51,398 nucleotides of DNA from Thermovenabulum sp049701175 (GTDB taxonomy: Bacteria > Bacillota > Thermosediminibacteria > Thermosediminibacterales > Thermosediminibacteraceae). The notes under the pieces are model-generated. The model saw nothing but the letters and a program-made list of their open reading frames with translations. It made no database searches and was not told the DNA's origin. The position numbers and the translations under genes are program-made. Below are positions 25,598 through 34,446 of this stretch, in pieces. Positions within the stretch are counted from its first letter, which is position 1. The number at the start of each line of letters is the position of its first letter. The DNA lies in NCBI RefSeq assembly GCF_049701175.1, contig NZ_JBNATW010000017.1, positions 1 to 51,398 of the forward strand, given 5' to 3'.

Positions 25598-26152
25598 CTA
25601 TTTTATTTTTATGGGGATACCAGATACCATAAAATAGACCTCATCAGAAGCCTCTGCTATTCTTTGGTTGGCTTCCCCCAGTAAATCCCTGTAAAACCTT
25701 GCCAATGGATATTCGGGCACAATTCCTAAACCTACTTCATTTGATACAATTATAACTTTAGAATTTAAGAATTTTGCGCTTTTTAACATTTCATCTAATT
25801 CTCTAAGAAAATTTTCCCTAATTTTACTTTGAATATCTATCTCTTCGGAAAAATCTTTTAAAACCCAGTTGGAAGTATAAAAAGCAATACAATCTACAAG
25901 CACACCGTCGTGTTCTTTATATAAAACTTCCCTTGATATTTTCTTAAACACCTTAGATAGATACAAAGGCTCTTCAATGGTCAACCAGTTTTCAGGCCTT
26001 CTTTTCTTATGAATTTCTATTCTTTTTTTCATTTCTGCATCCTTTGCTTCAGCTGTAGCTATATAAATTATCTTTTCTCCCAAATTTTTTGCCATCTTCT
26101 CTGCAAAGGTACTTTTCCCGCTTCTTGCTCCACCTGTAATAAAAACCATCAT
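25598..26152 (-). CDS. cobU: Adenosylcobinamide kinase / adenosylcobinamide-phosphate guanylyltransferase
   Basis: CobU phosphorylates adenosylcobinamide and then transfers GMP to it, giving adenosylcobinamide-GDP for CobS. The 184 residues include the P-loop GGARSGKSTFAE at the N-terminus, IYIATAEAKDAEM, and HKKRRPENW containing the His that is guanylylated in the family. VSNEVGLGIVPEYPLARFYRD follows near residue 135. The ATG at 26152 is seven bases after GGAGG. It lies 19 bases after btuC, a place where the transporter ATPase would be expected in many such operons but is absent here. Confidence 0.95.
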   Translation of the reverse strand: MMVFITGGARSGKSTFAEKMAKNLGEKIIYIATAEAKDAEMKKRIEIHKKRRPENWLTIEEPLYLSKVFKKISREVLYKEHDGVLVDCIAFYTSNWVLKDFSEEIDIQSKIRENFLRELDEMLKSAKFLNSKVIIVSNEVGLGIVPEYPLARFYRDLLGEANQRIAEASDEVYFMVSGIPIKIK

Positions 26153-26171
26153 ATCATTTCCTCCTAAAGCA

Positions 26172-27209
26172 TCACCCTAAGGTATCAACTTTTTTATGTC
26201 TTATTAGTAAATAAAGGAAAAACGGTCCCCCCACAAGTGCTGTTATAATGCCAACCGGTATCTCAGAAGGAGCTAATATTGTCCTTGCTGCTGTATCCAT
26301 CATCATAAGATAAAATCCACCGAATAATGAAGAAAAAACATAAAGTTTTCTATGGTCAGGTCCAATTATTAGCCTAGAAATGTGAGGAATGATAAGCCCT
26401 ACAAAACCTATTATACCACAAAAAGCTACAGCAGCAGCAGTAAGGAGAGAAGCACCTATTAAACATAATTTTTTTAATAGTTCCACATCAACTCCTGTAA
26501 AAAAAGCCGTTTCTTCTCCCAATTGAAGAACATTTAACTCCCTCAAAATAAAAAAGCCCACAATAAAGCCACTAAACCCATAAGGTATATTTATTATTAC
26601 TTCCTTCCATCCCTGATAGGAAAAACTCCCCAAGTGCCAAAAATAAATATTTTTTAATTTGTCCCCAGAAGCATACATCAAAAATGAAACAATCGCCGAA
26701 AGGAAACTGCTAACAGCAATACCTGATAAAAGTATTGAATAAGAAAGGGCCTTACCATTAATTTGCGCTATAGACCATACTAAAAACACAGCCAAAAGGG
26801 CCCCTAAAAAAGAAAAAAAAGGAGTTGCACTCATTCCTAAAAAACTTACCCCTTGAAAATATAATATAGCAATAGAAGCCCCTAAGGATGCACCAGACGA
26901 AGCACCTATTACATAAGGATCGGTAAGAGGATTTCTAAACATGCCCTGATAAATCACACCGGCACAAGAAAGCTCTGCCCCAACAAGAAAAGAAAGTATT
27001 ATCCTGGGGAGCCTAAAATTAATTATAATCGCTTTTTCAGCAAAGGTAATAAAATCATATTCCTTTCCAGTTACAAAGGAGAAAATAATAAGCAATATCT
27101 TTTTTGGTGGAATATAGAAAGCACCTATGCTAATAGATATTATGCTCCCCAGGAGAATTAAAAATATAAGTATCCCATACGCAAATCTCCTTGATATTTT
27201 GCGCAACAT
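26172..27209 (-). CDS. btuC: BtuC/FecCD-type ABC transporter permease (cobalamin or cobinamide)
   Basis: This 345-residue membrane protein has about ten hydrophobic segments and FecCD motifs such as LPRIILSFLVGAELSCAGVI, NPLTDPYVIGASSGASLGA and GIIGFVGLIIPHISR, the last being the cytosolic loop that contacts the ATPase. Its place between a riboswitch-led binding protein and cobU points to corrinoid uptake. I chose ATG at 27209, five bases after GGAGG; an ATG four codons upstream lies within that site. No ATPase gene follows, so it must pair with a subunit encoded elsewhere. Confidence 0.92.
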   Translation of the reverse strand: MLRKISRRFAYGILIFLILLGSIISISIGAFYIPPKKILLIIFSFVTGKEYDFITFAEKAIIINFRLPRIILSFLVGAELSCAGVIYQGMFRNPLTDPYVIGASSGASLGASIAILYFQGVSFLGMSATPFFSFLGALLAVFLVWSIAQINGKALSYSILLSGIAVSSFLSAIVSFLMYASGDKLKNIYFWHLGSFSYQGWKEVIINIPYGFSGFIVGFFILRELNVLQLGEETAFFTGVDVELLKKLCLIGASLLTAAAVAFCGIIGFVGLIIPHISRLIIGPDHRKLYVFSSLFGGFYLMMMDTAARTILAPSEIPVGIITALVGGPFFLYLLIRHKKVDTLG

Positions 27210-27293
27210 TTTTTCCTCCATAATTTTTTTATACTTTTAATTTTCTATTATTCTATTTTATGTTCATGCTACCTTTTGTTTTTTTATAATTTT

Positions 27294-28250
27294 TTATTTA
27301 AAGATTTCAGGATGTATTATTTTGGCAAATTCTTCGAGCCCATCAACTAAACGTGGGGTAGGTCTTTGAATGATATTTTCATCTACATAAAACACCTTAT
27401 TGTTTTTTATAGCATTAATGTTTTCCCAACCGGGTCTTTTTAGGATATCCTCTTTTGACTGTCCGCTTGTGCCGTGATGAGAGAAAATAATAATATCCGG
27501 ATTCTTTTCCACTATAATCTCCTGACTATACACAGGATAAGGTTTGTCTGCATCTCCCGCTATATTTTTCCCTCCCGCCTGAACTATCAAATCATTTACA
27601 AAAGTCCCTGGGCCAACCGTAGTAATGGGCGACGGCCATAATTCATAAAATACCTTGGGTTTTTTGTCATCAGGTATTGAAGCTACTTTTTCTTTTACTG
27701 AATTAATCCTGTTTTTTAAGGACTCCACAAGGGCTTTTGCATTATCTTCTTTACCAGTTGCCTTCCCTACAAGTATTAAACTGTCTAACATTTCATCGAT
27801 ATTTTTAGGTTCCAATACTATTACGGGGATTTTCATTTCCTCTAATTTTTTTACAGGTTTTTCATGCATTGTTGTTGCAAGCACAAGGTCAGGGTTTAAT
27901 GATATTATTTTTTCAATACTTGGATTTGAAAAACCACCAATTTTTTCTTTGGTTTTTGCTTCTTCGGGATAATCGCAGTAATCTGTAACACCTACAAGCC
28001 TGTCGCCCAAACCCAAGGCAAATATTATCTCTGTATTACTTGGAGAAAGGGAAACAATCCTCAAAGGCTCTTTTTCAATAGTGACATCTCGGCCCATGCT
28101 GTCTTTTATAGTCACCGGGAATTTAATTTCATTAGATTTTTGATTTTGTGCATTAGTATCCCCAGTATCTTTGCAGCCAGCCATTGTTAAGGTTAAAGCA
28201 ATAATTATAAAAAGAATAAATATATTTTTAAAAAATACTTTTGTATTCAT
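27294..28250 (-). CDS. btuF: BtuF-type corrinoid-binding lipoprotein
   Basis: This 318-residue substrate-binding protein has a lipoprotein signal: a hydrophobic stretch ending in LTMAGC, so Cys26 should be lipidated and anchored outside. The mature part has the periplasmic-binding-protein fold of class III (RIVSLSPSNTEIIFALGLGD, and GVTDYCDYPEEAK, characteristic of BtuF-like proteins). First gene behind the cobalamin riboswitch, which supports a cobalamin or cobinamide ligand over a siderophore. The ATG has GGAGG upstream. It is followed after 84 bases by btuC. Confidence 0.92.
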   Translation of the reverse strand: MNTKVFFKNIFILFIIIALTLTMAGCKDTGDTNAQNQKSNEIKFPVTIKDSMGRDVTIEKEPLRIVSLSPSNTEIIFALGLGDRLVGVTDYCDYPEEAKTKEKIGGFSNPSIEKIISLNPDLVLATTMHEKPVKKLEEMKIPVIVLEPKNIDEMLDSLILVGKATGKEDNAKALVESLKNRINSVKEKVASIPDDKKPKVFYELWPSPITTVGPGTFVNDLIVQAGGKNIAGDADKPYPVYSQEIIVEKNPDIIIFSHHGTSGQSKEDILKRPGWENINAIKNNKVFYVDENIIQRPTPRLVDGLEEFAKIIHPEIFK

Positions 28251-28376
28251 TTGATTTTTCCTCCTACCCTTCTCTTATTTTTCTATCCTTAGATTCAATT
28301 TTTAGTAACTTATTAATAGAAAACACTATTTAACCATCTCAAACATTGGTATAAAATTAACACACTAAAACAATAA

Positions 28377-28406
28377 CCCAACCTTTCGGAAATGAAAAGT
28401 TGGGTT
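28377..28406 (-). terminator. Terminator in the cobalamin riboswitch expression platform
   Basis: On the minus strand AACCCAAC...GTTGGGTT forms an 8-bp stem followed by ATTGTTTT. It lies between the riboswitch aptamer and btuF, so ligand binding probably favours this hairpin and stops transcription. Confidence 0.7.
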
Positions 28407-28454
28407 TTCTATCTTCAATAATGTACTCCCCCTTTCCTCCGAAGGTTCAGTACA

Positions 28455-28615
28455 AAAGACTACAGGCAGGTCTCCTGGCTTCCGGCTCATCTTACCTGCA
28501 CCTTCCCAGGGATATTCTCCCCAGTGGATTTTGCAGTTCATCACCGGTTACAGTGGCGGGACCGCTCAGGATTTTCACCTGATTCCCTTTTAAGCTTTTC
28601 AGCACCTGAAGTCTA
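28455..28615 (-). ncRNA. Cobalamin riboswitch
   Basis: The minus strand carries the B12 box AGCCAGGAGACCTGCC (28480-28465) and the conserved core with GCCACTG and GGGAAGGTGCAGG. The 5' segment starts GACTTCAGGTGC. These are diagnostic of the adenosylcobalamin-type riboswitch. It controls btuF-btuC-cobU-cobS-cobC, reducing expression when cobalamin is plentiful. Confidence 0.95.
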
Positions 28616-28649
28616 TAATTTTTATTAAAATTTTTTTTTGCTAAAAGTA

Positions 28650-30383
28650 TTATAAATTAATTCCCTTTATTTTACAAGCTTCTTTAATCATTATTTTTAT
28701 TTCTTCTGGATTATCCATAATAAGGGCTTTTTCAGCCAATTCTTTTGCTTCATCGTATTCAAAGGACCTTATAATTTTTTTAGCAAGGGGTATTGAAGTC
28801 GCACTCATAGAAAATTCATCAAGGCCTAAGCCCAATAGCAGAGGTACTGCTACCGGTTCTCCTGCCATTTCTCCACACATGCCCGTCCATTTTCCTTCCT
28901 TATGGGAAGCATCTATGACATTTTTAATTAGGCGTATTACTGCGGGATGGAAAGGTTCGTAAAGATACGCTATTTTCTCGTTCATTCTATCCACTGCCAA
29001 TGTATATTGAATAAGGTCGTTTGTACCTATGCTGAAAAAGTCCACTTCCTTTGCCAAAAGGTCAGCACATATAGCTGCAGACGGTATTTCAACCATTATC
29101 CCTACTTCTATATTTTCATCAAAAGCTACTCCCTCTCTTCTCAATTCATCCTTTGCCTCTTTTAAAATTTCATTGGCCTTTCTTATTTCATCAAGTCCTG
29201 AGATCATGGGATACATTATCCTAATCTTACCATAGGCACTTGCGCGCAGAATTGCTCTTAATTGGGTCTTAAATAAATCTTTTCTATCCAAACACAACCT
29301 TATAGCCCTAAAACCAAGAAAGGGATTTAATTCCTCAGGCATGTTAAGATAAGGCAGTTTTTTATCACCACCAATATCGAGGGTCCTTATTATTACCGGC
29401 TTGCCCTTCATAGCCTCTGCTACTTCTTTATAAGCATTGAACTGTTCTTCTTCTGACGGCATCTCTTCCCTATCCATGTATAAAAACTCCGTGCGATAAA
29501 GTCCTATGCCTTCAGCCCCGTTTTCCAATGCCCCTTTAACGTCCTTGGGAGTGCCTATATTAGCTGATAATTCTACTTTTCTTTTTTTGTCTTTGGTTTC
29601 GGCACTCAATAAAAGTAGGTTTTTCATTTCTTCTTTCATTTTTAAATACTCAATTCTCTTTTCTTCAAAGCTCCTTAAGGTTTCTTCATCAGGGTTGACC
29701 AATAAAAATCCGTTCAGCCCATCTATTATTACAATATCTCCATCTTTAACATTATCGCTTATTTCTTTTAAACCTACCACAGCAGGAATTTCTAAGGAAC
29801 GTGCCATAATAGCAGTATGAGAAGTTCTTCCACCCATATCGGTAGCAAAAGCCAAAACCTTGTTTTTATCTAACTGAGCGGTATCGGAAGGGGTTAAGTC
29901 TTTTGCTATAATTATTACCGTTTCATCAAGCTCGGACAAATTTTTAATTGGTATGCCCAATATGTTTCTTATTATCCTTTCGCCTACATCCTTTATATCA
30001 GCTGCTCTTTCTCTCATGTAGTCATCTTCCATAGCAGAAAAAATATCAATATATCCATCAATTACTGTTTTAACCGCATACTCTGCACAAGTTTTTTCCG
30101 TTTTTATTTTTTCTTCTATCTCTGAAAAAAGCACAGGGTCTTCTAAAACCATCAAATGAGCTTCAAAAATTTTTGCTTTATCTTCTCCGAGTTTTTCCAT
30201 TGTATTTTCTTTTATCTTTTCCAGCTGTTCCTTAGAAATTTTAATAGAATGATTTAATTTTTCTAACTCCAATTCGATTTCATCATCGTTAATTTTTCTA
30301 GGTTCCACCTTTATTTCAATATTTTTGTAAATATAAGCCTTTCCTATAGCTATACCCGGTGAAGCTGCTATACCTTTATACAT
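28650..30383 (-). CDS. ptsI: PTS enzyme I (phosphoenolpyruvate-protein phosphotransferase)
   Basis: Enzyme I takes phosphate from PEP onto a histidine and passes it to HPr, driving all PTS sugar uptake. The 577 residues have the phospho-His in MGGRTSHTAIMARSLEIPAV near residue 188 and the PEP-binding IGLYRTEFLYMDR. Catalytic Cys lies in GMCGEMAGEP near residue 500. The ATG has GGGGGAG upstream. It follows the zinc-ribbon gene by 15 bases, and no ptsH is next to it. It should energise the galactitol-type and glucitol-type components encoded at 36925-43661. Confidence 0.97.
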   Translation of the reverse strand: MYKGIAASPGIAIGKAYIYKNIEIKVEPRKINDDEIELELEKLNHSIKISKEQLEKIKENTMEKLGEDKAKIFEAHLMVLEDPVLFSEIEEKIKTEKTCAEYAVKTVIDGYIDIFSAMEDDYMRERAADIKDVGERIIRNILGIPIKNLSELDETVIIIAKDLTPSDTAQLDKNKVLAFATDMGGRTSHTAIMARSLEIPAVVGLKEISDNVKDGDIVIIDGLNGFLLVNPDEETLRSFEEKRIEYLKMKEEMKNLLLLSAETKDKKRKVELSANIGTPKDVKGALENGAEGIGLYRTEFLYMDREEMPSEEEQFNAYKEVAEAMKGKPVIIRTLDIGGDKKLPYLNMPEELNPFLGFRAIRLCLDRKDLFKTQLRAILRASAYGKIRIMYPMISGLDEIRKANEILKEAKDELRREGVAFDENIEVGIMVEIPSAAICADLLAKEVDFFSIGTNDLIQYTLAVDRMNEKIAYLYEPFHPAVIRLIKNVIDASHKEGKWTGMCGEMAGEPVAVPLLLGLGLDEFSMSATSIPLAKKIIRSFEYDEAKELAEKALIMDNPEEIKIMIKEACKIKGINL

Positions 30384-30398
30384 ATTCTCCCCCCATAC

Positions 30399-30725
30399 TT
30401 AATCTTCTTTTTTAAAAATATCTTCAACCTCTCTTACAATCCTATACGGCTTAGTAACAATTCTTATAGGCAGCGAAAGGATAAATTTTTTAATATCCCC
30501 TTCCAATTCCTTGGTCATTCTGTAGGGCTTTGTTAAAATCCTTTCAATAAAATCCAAGGCATAATTTTCTATTAGCTTTTCTTTGCGTATTTCGATTTCA
30601 TTGCCGCAGTTTTCACATTTTATCCTCTTTAAAACATTACCCACATAGTATACTGTATGAGGCGTGTTTTTGTTGCAATGAAGGCAGAAAAGTTCGGCTT
30701 CCATCTTAGAGGTCTTTATATCCAT
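30399..30725 (-). CDS. Zinc-ribbon protein of unknown function, upstream of ptsI
   Basis: This 108-residue protein has two CxxC pairs, FCLHCNKN near residue 14 and KCENCGNE near residue 37, which should form a zinc ribbon. The remainder is helical and basic with two similar segments, LTKPYRMTKELEG and VTKPYRIVREVED, about 28 residues apart, that look like an internal repeat. I do not recognise a characterised family; similar short proteins are annotated without function in related Bacillota. The ATG is seven bases after GGAGG. It shares a promoter with ptsI, so a link to PTS or carbon control is possible but only inferred from position. Confidence 0.75.
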   Translation of the reverse strand: MDIKTSKMEAELFCLHCNKNTPHTVYYVGNVLKRIKCENCGNEIEIRKEKLIENYALDFIERILTKPYRMTKELEGDIKKFILSLPIRIVTKPYRIVREVEDIFKKED

Positions 30726-30757
30726 ACAAGGACCTCCCGACTTTTTTATATAACTAT

Positions 30758-30786
30758 ACTATAACCTTAATTCATTAATGTTTCAA
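30758..30786 (-). promoter_or_regulatory. Sigma-A promoter of the zinc-ribbon/ptsI unit
   Basis: On the minus strand TTGAAA (30786-30781), a 17-base spacer and TATAGT (30763-30758) lie 33 bases before the ATG and just after the lpdA stop. Confidence 0.75.
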
Positions 30787-30793
30787 TAATTTT

Positions 30794-32176
30794 CTAACCG
30801 ATTTTGTGAATAGGAACACCCAATAGGTCAAAAGCACTTTCCATTGTTACCTCGCTTAATGTGGGATGAGGATGAACAACATTTGCCAATTCTTCTGCAG
30901 TACACTCCAATTTCATTGCAAGCACTCCTTCTGAAATTAGCTCTGTTACATTGGGTCCTATCATATGAATCCCTAATATTTCATTATATTTGGGCTCAGA
31001 TATTATTTTGATAAATCCAACACTTTCTCCCAAAGTCAATGCTCTTCCATTAGCTACGAAAGGAAACTTTCCTATTTTTACATCCCCGTATATTTTTCTT
31101 GCTTCATCTTCGGTCATTCCTACGCTTGCAATTTCAGGTTTTGAATAAACGCAATAAGGAATGGCTTTGTAATCCATTTTTTCCTCTTCTCCTAAAATGT
31201 TTTTAGCCGCAACTATCCCCTCGTGAGAGGCTACATGGGCAAGCTGATATCTTCCTACCACATCTCCTATTGCGTATATATTATCAATACTCGTTTGCAG
31301 TTTTTCATTAACAATTATTCCTCTATCACTTTTTTTAATGTTAATCCGGCCAATAGGGCTAAAATCAGGTTTTCTCCCTACAGAGATAAGTAGCTTTTCT
31401 ACCTTATACTCTTTGATTTCATTTTCCTCCATTACGGTTAATTTCAATTTCCCTTCATCCCTTGCAATTTCAGCAACCCTTGAATTTAAAACTACCTTTA
31501 TCCCAGCTTTTTTTAAGTGATTCTTTATTTCTTCCGATATCTCCCTGTCGAAATTTGGGATTAATCTATCCTGCATTTCTATTATGGTCGTATCCACACC
31601 AAAGGCTTTTAAAATACCTGCCATTTCTACCCCTATAACGCCCCCACCCATTATACCAATAGAAGAAGGAAGCTCTTTCAAATTCAAAACCTCTTCACTG
31701 GTCATAACTTCTGGTAGATCAATGCCGGGAATCGAAGGTTTTATAGGTTTTGACCCAGAAGCAATAATAATATTGTCAGCTGTTATTATTTGTACAGAAT
31801 CTTGGAAATAAATCTCTACCGTTTTTTCATCTTCGAGAATTGCCTCTCCTTTATACACATTAACCCTGTTTGCTTTTAAAAGGTTTTCCACTCCTTTTTG
31901 AAGGGTTCTCACAACCTTTTCCTTGTATTTCATCAACCCATCCCAATTAAAAGAAGCCTTTTCTACTTCAATGCCAAAAATTTTTGACTTCTTAAGAGCA
32001 GAATAAACCTCTGCGCTGTGGCTAAAAACCTTTGTAGGGATGCAACCACGATTTAAGCAGGTCCCTCCTAATTCTCCTTTTTCAATTAATGCCACCTTTT
32101 TATTTTTTTTCCCTAAATAAATGGCGGCGACGTATCCGCCAGGACCGCCGCCGATTATAGCCACATCATAATGCAT
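30794..32176 (-). CDS. lpdA: Dihydrolipoyl dehydrogenase (E3)
   Basis: E3 reoxidises the dihydrolipoyl arm of E2 with NAD+. The 460 residues have the FAD-binding IGGGPGGYVAAIYLG, the redox disulfide GGTCLNRGCIPTK (Cys about 40 and 45), the NAD-binding GIMGGGVIGVEMAG and the C-terminal HPHPTLSEV with the catalytic His-Glu pair. It is the last gene of the E1 alpha-E1 beta-E2-E3 operon, 19 bases after E2. There is no lipoyl domain fused at its N-terminus. The ATG has GGGAGGAG upstream. Function is certain; the overall substrate of the complex is discussed under E1. Confidence 0.96.
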   Translation of the reverse strand: MHYDVAIIGGGPGGYVAAIYLGKKNKKVALIEKGELGGTCLNRGCIPTKVFSHSAEVYSALKKSKIFGIEVEKASFNWDGLMKYKEKVVRTLQKGVENLLKANRVNVYKGEAILEDEKTVEIYFQDSVQIITADNIIIASGSKPIKPSIPGIDLPEVMTSEEVLNLKELPSSIGIMGGGVIGVEMAGILKAFGVDTTIIEMQDRLIPNFDREISEEIKNHLKKAGIKVVLNSRVAEIARDEGKLKLTVMEENEIKEYKVEKLLISVGRKPDFSPIGRINIKKSDRGIIVNEKLQTSIDNIYAIGDVVGRYQLAHVASHEGIVAAKNILGEEEKMDYKAIPYCVYSKPEIASVGMTEDEARKIYGDVKIGKFPFVANGRALTLGESVGFIKIISEPKYNEILGIHMIGPNVTELISEGVLAMKLECTAEELANVVHPHPTLSEVTMESAFDLLGVPIHKIG

Positions 32177-32195
32177 AGCAAAATCTCCTCCCTAA

Positions 32196-33431
32196 TTATA
32201 AAAGCATCTCTAATGGATTTTCTAAAATTTCTTTTACCCTGCTTAAAAATTTAGCTCCAACGACACCGTCAATAATTCTGTGGTCGCAGGAAAGGGTCAA
32301 TTTCATTATAGGCTTTATTTTTATTTCATCATTTTCGTCAACTATGGGTGTTTTAATTATTTTCCCTACAGCAAGGATTGCGCTCTCCGGTAGATTTATT
32401 ACAGCCTTAAATTCTTCTATACCAAACATCCCAAGGTTTGAAATTGTAAAGGTTCCGCCCTGATAATCATCCGGCAAAAGTTTGCCTGACCTTGCCTTGT
32501 TTATAAGTTCGAAACTTTCCTTTGAAATTTCGCTTAAACCTTTCTTATCGGCATTTCTAATGACCGGTACAACAAGCCCCTCGTCTAAAGCTACTGCAAG
32601 TCCAATATTAACATCTTCCTTATAAACTATATATCCCTCTTCTAAACTGCTGTTAACAATTGGAAATTCTCTTAATGCCCTTGCAGCTGCCTTTATAAGA
32701 ATATCATTCAAAGAAAGTTTTACCCCGTTTATTTTTTCTATTTTTTCTGAAAGACTCTCCCTCAATTTCATGACATTTGTCATATCAACAGATAAAGTTA
32801 AATAAAAATGAGGAGCCTCTTGTTTACTGGTTTTCATCTTCTCTGCTATTATCTTCCTCGGGCCAGATAAGGGTATCTTTTTTACCCTTTCCTCAAAAGT
32901 TTGACTTTCTTTTAATTTTTCCAAAACATCCTCTTTTGTAATCCTTACTCCCCCTTGCTTTACAATTTTAGAAAGTTCTATGCCCTTTTCCGCGGCAATT
33001 TTCTTAGCAACGGGTGTAGCCTTGATTTTTTCTATGTAATTTAATACATCCTTTTCTACAATTCTACCTTCAGGACCAGTAGGTGTTATTTCTTTAAGAT
33101 CTACATTGTTTTCCCTTGCTACCCTTTTTGCTGCCGGAGATGCTTTTATTTTATTTATCTCCTCGTCTGCAGCCTCCGCATTATATTCCTCACCTTCTTT
33201 TGTAATTACCGCAATAATCTCTCCTACAGGAACAACCTGCCCCTCGGAAAAAAATATTTTTCTTAAAATACCGCTTTCCGGACATTCTTCTTCCAAATTC
33301 ACTTTGTCAGTTTGTATCTCAAGGAGGGGTTCACCCTTTTCAACCTTATCTCCTTCTTTTTTTAGCCAACGTATGATAGTACCTTCCGTCATTGTTGTGC
33401 CAAGCTTGGGCATTTTTACTTCAAAGGCCAT
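32196..33431 (-). CDS. 2-oxoacid dehydrogenase E2, dihydrolipoamide acyltransferase with two subunit-binding domains
   Basis: This 411-residue E2 carries one lipoyl domain (1-77) with the lipoylated Lys43 in QTDKVNLE. It has two peripheral subunit-binding domains in tandem, about 96-133 (ASPAAKRVARENNVDL with PTGPEGRIVEKDV) and 137-173 (ATPVAKKIAAEKGIEL with GGVRITKEDV), where one is usual. The catalytic acyltransferase domain ends with SCDHRIIDGVVGAKFL. It transfers the acyl group from E1 to CoA and forms the multimeric core. The ATG has GGAGG upstream. The second binding domain is less canonical than the first. Confidence 0.94.
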   Translation of the reverse strand: MAFEVKMPKLGTTMTEGTIIRWLKKEGDKVEKGEPLLEIQTDKVNLEEECPESGILRKIFFSEGQVVPVGEIIAVITKEGEEYNAEAADEEINKIKASPAAKRVARENNVDLKEITPTGPEGRIVEKDVLNYIEKIKATPVAKKIAAEKGIELSKIVKQGGVRITKEDVLEKLKESQTFEERVKKIPLSGPRKIIAEKMKTSKQEAPHFYLTLSVDMTNVMKLRESLSEKIEKINGVKLSLNDILIKAAARALREFPIVNSSLEEGYIVYKEDVNIGLAVALDEGLVVPVIRNADKKGLSEISKESFELINKARSGKLLPDDYQGGTFTISNLGMFGIEEFKAVINLPESAILAVGKIIKTPIVDENDEIKIKPIMKLTLSCDHRIIDGVVGAKFLSRVKEILENPLEMLL

Positions 33432-33442
33432 GTTTTTTCCTC

Positions 33443-34420
33443 CTACCTTAAAATTTCTTTTACAGCCTTTACAATATCTTCTACTTGAGGTACCGCGTGT
33501 CTTTCAAGATTTGGATTATAAGGAATAGGAATATCTTTCCCTGCAAGTCTCTTAACAGGGGCATCTAAATAATCAAATGCTTCGCTTTCAATAATACCTG
33601 CTGCAACTTCTGCACCCCACCCAAAGCTTTTTGGGTCATCTTCAACAATCAAAACACGCCCTGTTCTTTTTATAGATTTAATTATAGTTTCCATATCTAA
33701 AGGCTTTAAAGTCATTGGATCTATAATTTCAACATCTATGCCTTCCTTTTCAAGTTCTTTTGCGGCTTCCATTGCTCTTATCACCATTATCGAACCGGCA
33801 ACAATCGTTATATCTTTGCCCTTCCTCTTGACATCAGCTTTCCCTAAAGGAAGCACATAATCTCCTTCCGGAACTTCACCCTTAACCCTGTATAAAAGTT
33901 TATGTTCGAAAAATACCACCGGGTTGTCATCCCGTATTGCAGCTTTTATAAGACCTTTCACGTCATAGGGAGTTGAAGGCATAACCACTTTTAATCCCGG
34001 AAAATGAGCAAAAACTGCTGGGAAGCTCTGTGAATGTTGAGCTGCTGCGCCAGTACCCGACCCCATGGGAGTCCTGAGCACCATCGGTACCTTAGCTTTC
34101 CCACCAAACATGTACCTGATTTTTGCCCCTTGATTTACCAGCTGCTCCATTGCAAGGGTAGTAAAGTCCGAAAACATAATCTCTACAACCGGTCTTAATC
34201 CGCAAAGTGCAGCTCCTACACCTATACCCGTAATTGCCTGTTCGGATATAGGCGTATCTATTACTCTTTCCTCGCCAAATTCCTGAACTAGGCCCTTTGT
34301 TACTCCAAAAGCGCCTCCATAAATTCCAATATCTTCTCCTATTAAAAAAACTCTTTCATCTCTTAGCATTTCTTCCCTTAAGCCTTCTCTAAGGGCTTCT
34401 ATATATAGCTTTTCTGCCAT
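33443..34420 (-). CDS. 2-oxoacid dehydrogenase E1 beta subunit (acetoin/pyruvate type)
   Basis: The E1 beta subunit of 325 residues pairs with E1 alpha to bind thiamine diphosphate. It has the family motifs EDIGIYGGAFGVTKGL, DTPISEQAITGIGVGAAL, the cation-binding MFSDFTTLAMEQLVNQ, and GSGTGAAAQHSQSF. The C-terminal domain ends with IPYNPNLE. I chose the ATG at 34420, eight bases after GAGG; a GTG three codons earlier overlaps the site. It lies between the alpha subunit and E2 in one operon. Sequence type is closest to acetoin or pyruvate enzymes rather than 2-oxoglutarate, judged by eye. Confidence 0.94.
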   Translation of the reverse strand: MAEKLYIEALREGLREEMLRDERVFLIGEDIGIYGGAFGVTKGLVQEFGEERVIDTPISEQAITGIGVGAALCGLRPVVEIMFSDFTTLAMEQLVNQGAKIRYMFGGKAKVPMVLRTPMGSGTGAAAQHSQSFPAVFAHFPGLKVVMPSTPYDVKGLIKAAIRDDNPVVFFEHKLLYRVKGEVPEGDYVLPLGKADVKRKGKDITIVAGSIMVIRAMEAAKELEKEGIDVEIIDPMTLKPLDMETIIKSIKRTGRVLIVEDDPKSFGWGAEVAAGIIESEAFDYLDAPVKRLAGKDIPIPYNPNLERHAVPQVEDIVKAVKEILR

Positions 34421-34446
34421 TTTCCACACCTCTTTTGTGCAAGGTT

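Noticed and set aside
27294..28250. Binding protein as a siderophore or haem receptor
   Set aside because: The GVTDYCDYP motif and the cobalamin riboswitch directly upstream favour corrinoid binding.
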